Assembly: GCF_000186865.1 (NCBI RefSeq)
Contig: NW_008705564.1
Span: 1,592,428 to 1,607,138, forward strand
Origin: Aureococcus anophagefferens
Lineage: Eukaryota; Sar; Pelagophyceae; Pelagomonadales; Pelagomonadaceae
Direction of reading: 5' to 3'
Length of the DNA stretch: 14,711 bases
Made by a program: the position numbers and the translations under genes. The notes below the pieces were generated by a model, which was not told the DNA's origin, did no database searches, and was given only the letters and a program-made list of their open reading frames with translations. Each line of letters starts with the position of its first letter. The first letter of the stretch is position 1. Below, in pieces: positions 1-8,173 of the stretch.

Positions 1-740
1 TCCCGAAGTATTTCGACTTCGAGGAGTACGCGGAATTCACGGACGCGGAGTTCCTGCGGTGGCACGAGGAGGGCAAGCGCGCCGTGGCGTGCATCCACCC
101 CCACGGCGTCTTCCCCTTCGTGAGCGTCTGCGGCGCCGTGTCCACGGTGTGCCGGCCGGACGGCCTGCGGGACGGCCTCATGGACGTGCCGACGGCCGCG
201 GCTTCCGTGATCCGCCTGCTGCCGCTCCTCAAGGACATCATCGGCATCTTCGGCATCGTCGACGCCGCGGGCAAGGTGCTCAGCGAGCGGCTGAAACGGC
301 GCAAGGGGTCCTGCGTCATCTACGTCGGCGGCATGGTCGAGCTCTTCCACAGCACGCCGAAGCGCGAGACCGTCTTTTTAAAGAAGCGCAAGGGCTTCGT
401 GAAGATCGCCCTGCGCACGGGCGCGGACCTCATCCCCATCTACTCCTTCGGCAACACGACGGTGCTCGAGGCCTTCAAGTCGGGTCCGCTCGCGTCGCTG
501 TCCCGGAAGGTCGGCGTCTCCGTGACCGTGTTCTGGGGACGGTGGTTCCTGCCCATCCCCAAGCGCGTGAAATTGGTCTACGCGCGGGGGCGGCCCCTCG
601 GCTTGCCCCACATCGAGCACCCGACGGACGCGGACGTGGACAAGTACCACGCGCTCTACTGCGCGAAGCTCGTCGAGCTCTTCGACAACTACAAGAAGTT
701 CAACCCGGACTACGCGGAGAAGACGCTCCACATCGAGTAA
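1..740 (+). CDS. DGAT2-family acyltransferase, 5'-partial
   Basis: This is the C-terminal 245 residues of an acyl-CoA acyltransferase of the DGAT2/monoacylglycerol acyltransferase family, which esterifies diacylglycerol (or a related acceptor) to make storage lipid at the ER. The reading frame starts at base 3, is open to the window edge, and ends with TAA at 738-740; the true start lies outside the window. Visible hallmarks are the catalytic HPHG motif (IHPHGVFPF, about residues 31-39 of the visible part), the GG-x-x-E block (YVGGMVELF), and the RKGFVKIAL-x-TGADLIPIYSFGN block typical of DGAT2. No N-terminal membrane hairpin is visible because the 5' part is missing. Its stop lies 18 bp from the stop of the convergent gene at 759-1865. 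The family is clear; whether the enzyme is DGAT2 proper, MGAT or wax synthase-like cannot be decided from this part. Confidence 0.9.
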   Translation, partial: PKYFDFEEYAEFTDAEFLRWHEEGKRAVACIHPHGVFPFVSVCGAVSTVCRPDGLRDGLMDVPTAAASVIRLLPLLKDIIGIFGIVDAAGKVLSERLKRRKGSCVIYVGGMVELFHSTPKRETVFLKKRKGFVKIALRTGADLIPIYSFGNTTVLEAFKSGPLASLSRKVGVSVTVFWGRWFLPIPKRVKLVYARGRPLGLPHIEHPTDADVDKYHALYCAKLVELFDNYKKFNPDYAEKTLHIE

Positions 741-758
741 CGGTGTCGTGTGTGCGTT

Positions 759-1865
759 TTACGCGTACCTCGGCTTCGGCGCGAGGCCGCGGGTCCGGGC
801 GCGGCCGACGGGCGCGGGGCCCCGGCGCACCCAGGAGCGGGGGTCGGCGCCGCCGAGGGGCTCCAGGCGCCAGGCCGCGCCGTCGACGGCGCCCGCGGCC
901 GGCCGCGGCGCGGGCGCGGTCGACGGCCGCGGCGCGGGCGCGGGCGACGGCGGCGGCGCGGCGACGGCCGCGGCGGCGACGACCGCCGCGGCGACGACCG
1001 CGGCGGCGGCGGCGGTCCACCACCGGGGCCGCCGGCGGGGCGCGGCGTCGTTCCGCGCGAGGAAGTCGTCGAGGTCCGCGCGCCACCGCCGCGCCTCGTC
1101 CGCCGTGAGGAACGCGTCGAGGTCCTCGCGCCAGCGCGGCTCCTCGCGCACGGGCGACAGCTGGCGCGGCCCGCGGCGGCCCGCGGGCGTGCACTCGAAG
1201 TCGTAGCGGGGCGAGAGCGAAACCGCGGGCGACGGCGGCGACGCGCCGTCCGGCGACGCGCCGTCGAGGAGGCCGATGGGCGACGGCGGCGCGGGCGACG
1301 CGCGCGGCGGCGACGCGCGCGGCGGCGGCGACGCGCCCCAGCTGTCGTCGGCGCGGACGGGCGAGAGCGGCGGCACGATGCGGAGGCCCCCCGGCGTGCC
1401 CAAGACCGTGTCCGGCGACGACTCGTCGCCGTGTTCCGGCGACTCGTCGCGCGCGGGCGGCGTCGCCCGGGGCGGCCGAGGGAGGGCCGCGCAGGTGTCG
1501 GCCCGCTCGGCCGCGCGGTACTTGCGGATGACGCTCCGCCGCTCCGCCGGGTCCGCGAACTTCGCGGACCCCGTGGGGTCCTCCGGGTGATCTCGCGCGT
1601 ACGCGCGATAGATCGTCGACGCGATGGAGTCCTTGCTCGCGACGGAGTCGGCGTCATCGTAGTCGACGTCGACGTCGACGTCGCCGTCGGCGACGGCCGA
1701 CGCCCCCGCGGGGGAGAAGAGGCGGGGGATGGACGACGCGACGGAGCTCGTCATGGACATGACGTCGAAGTCGATGACGCTGTCATTGTCGTCGCCGAAC
1801 TCGGAGAAGGGCGCCGCGCCAAGCGACTCCTTACTCGGGGGCTCGTAGCCGAGGTAGGCGAGCAT
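759..1865 (-). CDS. Ser/Pro-rich single-pass membrane protein, unknown function
   Basis: I do not recognise this 368-residue protein. The N-terminal half is acidic and Ser-rich (FGDDNDSVIDFD near 23-34; an Asp-Val tract near 61-71). Residues 130-240 are Pro/Ser-rich with many SP pairs, including LSPVR twice (167-171 and 236-240), which look like proline-directed phosphorylation sites. A short duplication follows: RWREDLDAFL (244-253) and RWRADLDDFL (260-269), 16 residues apart. Residues about 284-303 are an Ala/Val run that could be a membrane segment, followed by a Pro/Ala/Arg-rich tail of about 65 residues. The start at 1865 (MLAYLGYEPP) is chosen because the sequence becomes repetitive and non-protein-like upstream, although that frame stays open much further. 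No signal peptide is visible. The stop is 18 bp from that of the DGAT2-type gene. Composition bias makes the membrane call tentative. Confidence 0.6.
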   Translation of the reverse strand: MLAYLGYEPPSKESLGAAPFSEFGDDNDSVIDFDVMSMTSSVASSIPRLFSPAGASAVADGDVDVDVDYDDADSVASKDSIASTIYRAYARDHPEDPTGSAKFADPAERRSVIRKYRAAERADTCAALPRPPRATPPARDESPEHGDESSPDTVLGTPGGLRIVPPLSPVRADDSWGASPPPRASPPRASPAPPSPIGLLDGASPDGASPPSPAVSLSPRYDFECTPAGRRGPRQLSPVREEPRWREDLDAFLTADEARRWRADLDDFLARNDAAPRRRPRWWTAAAAAVVAAAVVAAAAVAAPPPSPAPAPRPSTAPAPRPAAGAVDGAAWRLEPLGGADPRSWVRRGPAPVGRARTRGLAPKPRYA

Positions 1866-1880
1866 GAGATCACGGCGCGA

Positions 1881-2024
1881 GGTGACGATGGGGCCCGATC
1901 CCTGCTTGCACAACCGTGCGGCTCCCGGGCCGGCGCCAGATGAGGACTGGTGAGGCGGTGACACGGGGCCCGATACCTGCTTGCAACCGTGCGGCTCCCC
2001 GGCCGGCGCCATGTGAGGACTTGG
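1881..2024. repeat. Two-copy direct repeat, period 73-75 bp
   Basis: Two diverged tandem copies are visible. Copy 1 begins GGTGACGATGGGGCCCGATC near 1881; copy 2 begins GGTGACACGGGGCCCGATAC near 1957. Both continue through CCTGCTTGCA, ACCGTGCGGCTCCC and GGCCGGCGCCA to TGAGGACT. The GGGCCC elements start at 1891 and 1966 (75 bp apart) and the GAGGAC elements are 73 bp apart, so copy 2 has small deletions. The copies contain palindromic cores (GGGCCC, GCCGGC, GGCGCC). They lie immediately upstream of the start at 1865. They could be a local duplication, a promoter element, or a fragment of a dispersed repeat. Confidence 0.75.
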
Positions 2025-2040
2025 CCCAAGTCTTGGGGAG

Positions 2041-2085
2041 GCGACCTTCGCGCCGCCCCTCGCGACGCCCTTCGCGTCGGCCCGC
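2041..2085. repeat. Imperfect 12-bp tandem repeat
   Basis: About three units of the pattern GCGNCGCCC(C/T)TC follow each other (for example GCGCCGCCCCTC then GCGACGCCCTTC). It lies in the intergenic region next to the longer duplication. It is short and GC-rich and could be chance low complexity. Confidence 0.4.
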
Positions 2086-2182
2086 GGACCGATGGTCCGC
2101 CGTCGTCGGCGACGCGTGCTCGGGCGCGCGCCGTCCGCGTGCGGGCGTCCGCTCGAGGGGCCCACGACCGCCCCGCACCGCC

Positions 2183-3157
2183 TTACGCCGCGCCGTCGAC
2201 GCGCGACATGGCGACGTTGTGCGCGTAGACGACGACGGGCAGGTCGAACGCGTCGCCGAACATGGGGTCCTGGGGCTCGACGTAGACGGCCGTGAGGACG
2301 TTGCACCGGGCGGCGTCGGGCCCCGATCGGCGCCAGGTGGCGTAGTGCTGGTACTCGCCGATGACGACGCGCGCGGCGCTCGGGTTCGAGGTCGTCCCGT
2401 AGCCGAGGGTGACCTGGCGCACGTTCTCGCTGCTCAGGAAGACGTCGTCGCCCAGCGCCTCGGAGCGGCGGCCGTTGACGAAGAGCTCGATGCGCTCGCC
2501 GTTGCGCGTCCCCGGCCGCAGCGTCACCGTCGCGCGATTCGCGTTCTTCGCGACGTCGTAGCTCACGCTCTCGACGAGCCTCGCGTCGCCCGCGTGGGCG
2601 TTGAGCGACGACGCGACGTCGCGCGCGTAGTCCTCGTAGACCGCGCCCGACGGCGTCCTGTAGAAGCGCATCTCGTAGCGCGTGGACTCGCGGCCGACGT
2701 CGCCGAAGCGCGCGACGGACAGCTTCGTGAAGCCCGGCAGGTCCGTGTTCGCGACGACGCGCTGCTTCGAGATCTTCTTCGACGGGAGCTCGAAGCCGGC
2801 GAAGGCCGCGTCGCAGCGCCACGTGCCCTCGAGCCACGCCGGGTACGCCGTCGGCCCGGGCGGTACCGCGATGAACGGCTTGCGCAGCAGGTTCGCGTCG
2901 CGCGCCGCGAGCGTGTCGCGGAGGCCGAGCTCCGCGGCGGCACCGGGGCGCGGCGCCGCCGCGAGCGCCGCGGCGCCGAGGCCCGCGGCGGCGGCGCGCC
3001 GCGATACGACGTATCGCCGGTGTTGCGCGTCGTCGTTCGGCATTTCGCGCTCGGATGCAAAAACGGGTTCCGATGCGCCGCGCACGACGCGGCTGCAGCG
3101 CGGCGCTTGCAACGCTATGGCGGCTTGCGCCAAGAGCAAGCGCAAGAGCATGCACAT
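2183..3157 (-). CDS. Probable thylakoid-lumen protein, DUF6816-like
   Basis: A 324-residue protein with a three-part plastid leader. Residues 1-15 (MCMLLRLLLAQAAIA) form a signal peptide. The cut would expose LQAP, a variant of the ASAFAP motif that directs heterokont proteins across the four plastid membranes. Residues 52-75 then hold SRR, an Ala-rich hydrophobic stretch and GAAA, which resembles a Tat-type thylakoid signal with its processing site. The mature part (about 76-324) contains YPAWLEGTWRCDAAFAGFELP (105-125), RYEMRFYR, VIGEYQHYATWR (265-276) and VEPQDPMFGDAFDLPVVVY. This pattern resembles the DUF6816 group of cyanobacterial and plastid proteins; I make that match from memory and the function is unknown. 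The start at 3157 is preferred because it puts the hydrophobic core at the very N-terminus; an in-frame ATG at 3214 would add 19 polar residues. The stop is TAA at 2183-2185. Confidence 0.75.
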   Translation of the reverse strand: MCMLLRLLLAQAAIALQAPRCSRVVRGASEPVFASEREMPNDDAQHRRYVVSRRAAAAGLGAAALAAAPRPGAAAELGLRDTLAARDANLLRKPFIAVPPGPTAYPAWLEGTWRCDAAFAGFELPSKKISKQRVVANTDLPGFTKLSVARFGDVGRESTRYEMRFYRTPSGAVYEDYARDVASSLNAHAGDARLVESVSYDVAKNANRATVTLRPGTRNGERIELFVNGRRSEALGDDVFLSSENVRQVTLGYGTTSNPSAARVVIGEYQHYATWRRSGPDAARCNVLTAVYVEPQDPMFGDAFDLPVVVYAHNVAMSRVDGAA

Positions 3158-3268
3158 CGCGTCAGCCGAGCCGAGGACCTCCTTTGTTGTTGGCCTCATG
3201 TTGAGGTGCAACATGCTGTTCAGTTTAATAGCCCCAGCCCCGTCGCCGCCACTCCCCAGGCCGCGCGC

Positions 3269-4540
3269 CTAGCCGCCCCGGCGGCGGCGCATGCGCTTGG
3301 ACATCTTGCCGCCGCCGCGGCCGCCCGGGCCGCGGCAGGGCCGGCGGCGCGGCGGCGGCGGCTCCTCGTCCTCTTCCTCCTCGTCCTCTTCCTCCTCCTC
3401 CTCGTCGGAGTCGTCGCTGCCGCCGTAGTCGCGGTCGTCGTCCGAGTCCTCGTCGTCGGAGTCGACGTCCTCCTCGTCCTCGACCTCGACGCCGCGGAAG
3501 AGCTTGATGACGGAGATCTGCTCGACGGCGATGGCCTCGTCCGGGTCGTCGTCGACGCGGCCCTTGTACTCGTCCCAGGCCTCCTCGGCGTCGAAGGGCT
3601 CGTCGCCGTCGCGCTTCGTCTTGACCATGGCGTAGCCCTCCTCGGAGAAGACGCCCTCGAACTGGCCGAGGCTGTTCTTGACGACGACGGTGCGGCCGTC
3701 GTCGAAGCCGACCTTCTTGTAGTACTCCCAGGGCGTCCACTTGCGGCCCTTGATCTTGAGCCGGGGCCGCTTCTTCCACTCCTTCTTCTTGAAGCGCTTC
3801 ATGGCCTTCTTGACCTTGGCGCCGTTGCAGTAGCGCTTGCTGAACCAGCCCCAGTTGACCTTGCCCTCGCGGCCGTCGATGACGACGTCCGCGCCCTGGT
3901 GGCTCCGGAGCCACTCGTAGGGGTCCTCGTCGTCGCCCATGTCGTCCTTCATGGCCTTGGCGTCGAGGCGGCCCTTCTTCGGGTTCTTCCAGTAGCTCTT
4001 GAGGTCCTTGTGCTCCTTCTTGAAGAGCGGCGGCCGGAAGCGGCCGCACAAGCACACGGGCACGACGGCGGCCACGGGGAGCACGTCCGGCCGGCCCCGC
4101 TTGATGCACTTGTTGTAGGCCATGGCGCTCACGGTGAAGGGCTTGTCGCGCTTCCCCGGCGGGTCGTGGCCCTCGAGCTCCAGCAGCCTGCGGCAGTCGA
4201 GCGCGCCGATGAAGACGCCGTCGTCCGTCTTGAAGCGCAGGAGGTGGCCCTTCCAGAAGCCCTTCTTCTTGAACTCGCGCCAGGCGTCGTCGGCGTCGCA
4301 GTCGTTCTGCAACCCGTACATGGCCTCGTCGAAGGCGCACTCGATGGGCACCTTGAGGCGGTCGCCGTACTCGGCCTCCGCGTCCTCCATGAGGCGCTTC
4401 TCGCGCGCGAGCCGCGTCTTCTCGCGCCGGAGCGCGTCCTTGCGCTGCTTCTGGAGCTTCTTGTCCTTCTTCGCCTTCTTCTTGAGCTCCGCGCGCTGCT
4501 TCTTCTGCTTCCGCTTGTTCGCCCGGCGGCGCTCCTTGCG

Positions 4541-4574
<34 letters not shown>

Positions 4575-6829
4575 GACTCGTCCGAGTCCGCGTCCTCCTC
4601 CTCCTCCTCGGACCCGGAGCCGTCCTCGTCGGACTCCTCGCCGGCCTCGATCTTCGCCGCGGCCGCGGCCGCCTCCTCCTCGCGGCCCCGCGTCGGGTCG
4701 ACGCCGACGACCCAGGTCAGGACGGCCATGCCCCAGTCGCCCGACGTCTTCGCCTTGAGCATGTCGTCCAAATCCTCGTCGTACTTCTCGAAGTAGCGCG
4801 CCTTGAGGTCGCCGACGGCCGCCTTGTCGAGGCTCCCGAGGACGCGCGTCACCGCGGCCTCGTCCGTGCCCCAGCTTCCAAAGGCGCGCTTGAGCACGCG
4901 GCAGTAGTAGTCCAGGGGCGGGCAGACGAGGGCCAGCAGCGCGTCGTCGGCCATGCCCCCGAAGTCCTCCTCGAGCGCCGACTCGAGCGACCGGCCCTGC
5001 GCGTTCTCGTAGGCGGCCTTGATGGCCGCGATCTGCGCGCGCGACGCGCCGCAGAGCGTCTCGACGACGGTGGCCTCGTCCGTGCCGAGGCACGACTTCA
5101 TCGCGTCGTGGAGCGCGGCCGCGGCCTCCTCCGCGGCGCCCTCGTCCGCGTCCGCGTCGTCGTCGACCTCCGACCGGACCAGGAAGGCCTTGACGATGCG
5201 GTTGAAGTCGCCCTCGAACCAGCCCGACGTCTCGTCGTCGAGGAGGTCCATGAGCGACTTGTCGTAGGTCGCCTCGAACTGCTCGCGCGTCGCCGCGATG
5301 CGCGCGGGGCTCTTCGGCGCGAGGACGTCGATGAGCGCCTTCTCGTCCGTGCCCCAGCCGCGCGTCGCCTTGTCCAGGAGGAAGGCGTCGCCCTCGGCCT
5401 CGCCCATCTGCATGAGCACGAGCATGTCCTTGAAGTCGCCCGACGTCTCCGCCTCGATCTCCCGCCGCAGCGTCGTGTCGTAGAGCGCGCGGTACTGCGC
5501 ATCGATGCGATCGAGCTGGCTCTTCGTGCGCCGCGCGAGGATGCCCACGAGCTCGTCCTCGTCCGTGCCCAGGCCCGTCCAGCCGCCGTGGCACGCGCGG
5601 CGGATGGCCAGCGCGTCCTCGTACGCGATGAGCTCCTTCGTCGCGTCGTTGCACTGGACCAGCAGGTCGAGGCGCGCCGAGAGCGCGTCGTCGTCGTCGT
5701 CGTCGACGGGGCCCAGCGCGTCGACCTGCTCCTGGAGGCGGCGCCCGCGCTTGTCCGCGTCCGCGACCAGGGTCGTCACGGCGAAGCGGAAGTCGCCCTC
5801 GAAGAGGCCGCCGAGCTCGGCCACGAGCGTGTCCACGAGGCTCGCGTCCGTGATCTCGAAGTAGCGCCGGGCGACGGCCGCGCAATGCGAAAAGTCGCCG
5901 CCGAGCGCGCGGCAGATGACGCTCTCGTCCGTGCCGAAGCCCTTCATCGCGTCGACGAGGCGCCGCGCCATGAGATCCGGCGCGCCGTCGTAGAAGCAGG
6001 CGCAGAGGCCGTAGGCCGCGTCGGAGCCGAACTCGGACTTGATGGCCTTTTGGAGCGACTTGCCGTGGCTGTTCTCGTAGGCCGTATTAATGGCCTGGCA
6101 CTGCTTCGGGTTCGCGCCGAGGAGCGCGTCCACGAAGGCCGCCTCGTCCGTGCCCCACCAGTCCTTCTCGCCCGCCTCGTAGAGCTTCTCCGCGGCCTCG
6201 GCCGCCGCGTCCTCGTCGACGTCGCCCGACTCGTCGCGCTCGCCCGCCAGGAGCTTGGTCACGAACAACAGAATCTCCCCGCTCAGCTCGCTGCGCATCA
6301 GATCCATGAGGCTCGCGTCCCGCGTCGCCTCGTAGTGCTCCCGCAGCGCCAGGAGCTCCGCGTTGCTCGCCGGCACGAGCGTGTCGACGAGCAGCTCCTC
6401 GTCCGTCCCGAAGCCCTTGCAGGCGACGTCGACCATGGACGCCATGAACTCGACCTTCGACTGGGACCGGTAGAGCAGCAGCTTGCACAGGTTCCCGCTC
6501 ACCTCGCTCTGGATGAGGGACGCGAGCGTCTTGCCCCCGCCGACGTGCTCGCGGTACAGCGCGTCGACCGTCTCCAGGTGCGCCTTCGTGCGGCCGATCA
6601 TGATCGACGACAGCGCGGCCTCGTCGGTGCCGAGGCCCTTGCAGGCGTTGTAGATCGTCGTGACGTCCCGCTGGGCGACGTACTCCGTCGCCACGCGGTT
6701 CTCCTCCGTCACCTCGTCGACGAGATCGCGCATGGCATCGCCGCTCTCGCGCCGCGCGTTCCGGTCGTCGCCGCGCGCCGTGAGGCAGATCGTCGTCGGG
6801 TCCGTCGCGATGGACGCACCGGAGCCCAT
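3269..6829 (-). CDS. Octad annexin with long C-terminal extension
   Basis: A 1186-residue annexin, a family of Ca2+-dependent phospholipid-binding proteins. Eight repeats carry GTDE at residues 67, 141, 226, 299, 421, 493, 582 and 654. Spacings of 74/85/73 and 72/89/72 with a 122-residue gap show two canonical tetrads, as in vertebrate annexin A6. The distal acidic calcium ligand is present in repeats 1-7 (QSEVSG 107-112, RSELSG, KSEFG, VAELGG, EAETSG, DDETSG, EEDFGG) but is Lys694 in repeat 8 (KAKTSG). Repeat 3 has the KDWWGTDE form typical of repeat III. MGSGAS at the N-terminus fits the N-myristoylation consensus (Gly2, Ser6). After residue 712 come an acidic Asp/Glu/Ser tract (731-763), a Lys/Arg-rich helix (764-817), an unrecognised module (about 824-1115), a second acidic tract (1116-1156) and a basic Arg/Gly tail. 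The ATG at 6827-6829 is the start that gives the myristoylation motif. Confidence 0.92.
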
Positions 6830-7027
6830 GGTGGCCGGAGCGTCGTCTCGCGAGGCTGCCCGATGCGCTCTGGATGGCGTTGTTGGATCTAGCAAGCGAG
6901 AATGCGGCAGCATCACGCATCGATCTCGGCAATGTCGGCCAGACAGGGAGAGCGTCTCTCGTCTGGGAGCAGCGTTTTGCCTGTTAGCGCGGCACAAGCG
7001 AGGACACGTTTTGCCTCTGGGTTCGCC
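6830..7027. promoter_or_regulatory. Shared divergent promoter region
   Basis: These 198 bp separate the starts of the annexin gene (leftward) and the weakly F-box-like gene (rightward), so both promoters and 5' UTRs must fit here. The sequence is less GC-rich than the flanking genes. An exact 10-bp direct repeat, CGTTTTGCCT, occurs at 6973-6982 and 7007-7016 (34 bp apart). No TATA box is evident. An ATG at 6902 is in frame with the rightward gene, but the residues it would add do not look like the rest of the protein. Confidence 0.5.
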
Positions 7028-8173
7028 ATGTCCGCGCGGCCGCTCCTGCTCGCAAAGGGGGCCGACGAGAGCGCGGCGTCGCGCAAAGCGGCCCTCGAAT
7101 CCGCGATCTCCGCGGGCTCCGCGGCGCGCAAGCGGCCGCGGGCGGCGCCGGAGCGAAGCGCCCTCGCGACGTGGATCGACGACGGCGAGGCGCTCGTCGC
7201 GGGCCTCGCGGCGGACGGCGCGATCACGGACGTGGACCTGCGCGACTTCCGGCGGTCCATGGAGCGCGTGCGGTCGCTGACGACGGGCTGGCGGAGCCGG
7301 AGCCGCAAGGTCTGGGGCGACGCCGGCGTGTCGACCGCGTGCCTCGAGTTCTGCTCGCCAGAGTGCCTCGCGGCGCTCCGCGGCGCGTCGTCCGCGTTCC
7401 GGGCCATGGCGATGCGCGACTGCCTGTGGCGGCTGCACGCGGACCGGCAGCCCATCTGCGTCGCGCTGAAGCAGGGGCTCTGGCTCTGCTTTCCTAATTC
7501 GCCCTACCGGGAATACGTCCGCGTGGCGAGGCACCTCGTCTCGCCGCGCTTCCGCGACCAGAAGTTCCTGTGCACGCCGCCGCGGCGCGACGCGGAGTTC
7601 GTCCTCGTCTACGCCGTCGCCCTCGCCGGCGGCGGCGCGCCCGTCACGGGCGTCTGCGACGTGTCGACGTCGCCGTCGGGCCGCCTCTTCGCCATCTGGC
7701 GCCGCGGCCGCCACCCGGAGCTCGACGACAGGCCGACGGCGGCGTTCGACGGCGCGCGCGCGAGCGTGTCCCTGCTGCGCAAGGCGCCCGAGCGCAAGAT
7801 CCTGTGCCTCGGCCACGGCCTCGTCGCCGACGGCGCCGTCGCCGACGACTCGGACGGCGCGCGGAACTTCGTGCGCTTCCGCGCCGGCGGCGGCGACTCG
7901 CGCGCGCTCCGCGTGACGTCGTTCCTCATCAAGCGCAAGCTCCGCTACGAGATGTCGGACTCGGAGGACGACGAGTACGTCGGCGAGCAGCCCACGTCCG
8001 CCGACGTCGACGTCGAGCTCGTCTTCCACGCGCGCGACGGCGACGACGGGCCGCCGCGGGACACGCACGGCGCGACGCACGGCTTCGTCGTGCGCCTCCT
8101 CGACAACAACGGCTACTCCGTCCGCCAGAACCTCGGCATCCTCGACGGGCTCGGCGATAACGCCTGGGTCTAG
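7028..8173 (+). CDS. Weakly F-box-like hypothetical protein
   Basis: A 381-residue protein of unknown function. Residues about 105-138 (CLEFCSPECLAALRGASSAF, then a region ending DCLWRLHAD) resemble the second half of an F-box, with a Leu-rich helix, a conserved hydrophobic pattern and a Trp before a basic/acidic end. If it is real, the protein would be a substrate adaptor for an SCF ubiquitin ligase. The rest (about 160-381) is predicted-looking beta-rich sequence with repeated hydrophobic/charged alternation (FVLVYAVALA 191-200; GRLFAIWRRGRH; RVTSFLIKRKLRYEM) and an acidic loop SDSEDDE (310-316). There is no signal peptide or membrane segment. The start at 7028 (MSARPLLLAKG) is chosen over the in-frame ATG at 6902. 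It is divergent from the annexin and converges on the glycosyltransferase-like gene: its TAG stop at 8171-8173 overlaps that gene's stop. Confidence 0.7.
   Translation: MSARPLLLAKGADESAASRKAALESAISAGSAARKRPRAAPERSALATWIDDGEALVAGLAADGAITDVDLRDFRRSMERVRSLTTGWRSRSRKVWGDAGVSTACLEFCSPECLAALRGASSAFRAMAMRDCLWRLHADRQPICVALKQGLWLCFPNSPYREYVRVARHLVSPRFRDQKFLCTPPRRDAEFVLVYAVALAGGGAPVTGVCDVSTSPSGRLFAIWRRGRHPELDDRPTAAFDGARASVSLLRKAPERKILCLGHGLVADGAVADDSDGARNFVRFRAGGGDSRALRVTSFLIKRKLRYEMSDSEDDEYVGEQPTSADVDVELVFHARDGDDGPPRDTHGATHGFVVRLLDNNGYSVRQNLGILDGLGDNAWV

Larger units (their letters stand above)
1866..2182. other. Intergenic region with tandem duplication
   Basis: These 317 bp lie between the start of the gene at 759-1865 and the stop of the gene at 2183-3157, both on the minus strand. 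The region should hold the 3' UTR of the upstream gene and the promoter/5' UTR of the downstream one. It contains a 73-75 bp tandem duplication (about 1881-2024) and a short imperfect 12-bp repeat (about 2041-2085). Frames running through it are open only because of GC content. Confidence 0.6.

Noticed and set aside
1866..3155. Upstream continuation of the SP-rich protein frame to 3155
   Set aside because: It overlaps the well-supported lumen-protein gene in another frame and is Arg-rich nonsense, so the start was set at 1865.
4541..4575. GTC trinucleotide run
   Set aside because: It encodes the poly-Asp tract of the annexin linker; a microsatellite, but fully explained by the protein.
1916..6892. 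A very long open frame on the + strand opposite the annexin gene
   Set aside because: Its translation is Val/Leu/Arg/Ala low complexity with no domain. It is what the antisense of a GC-ending, Asp/Glu/Lys-rich gene gives.
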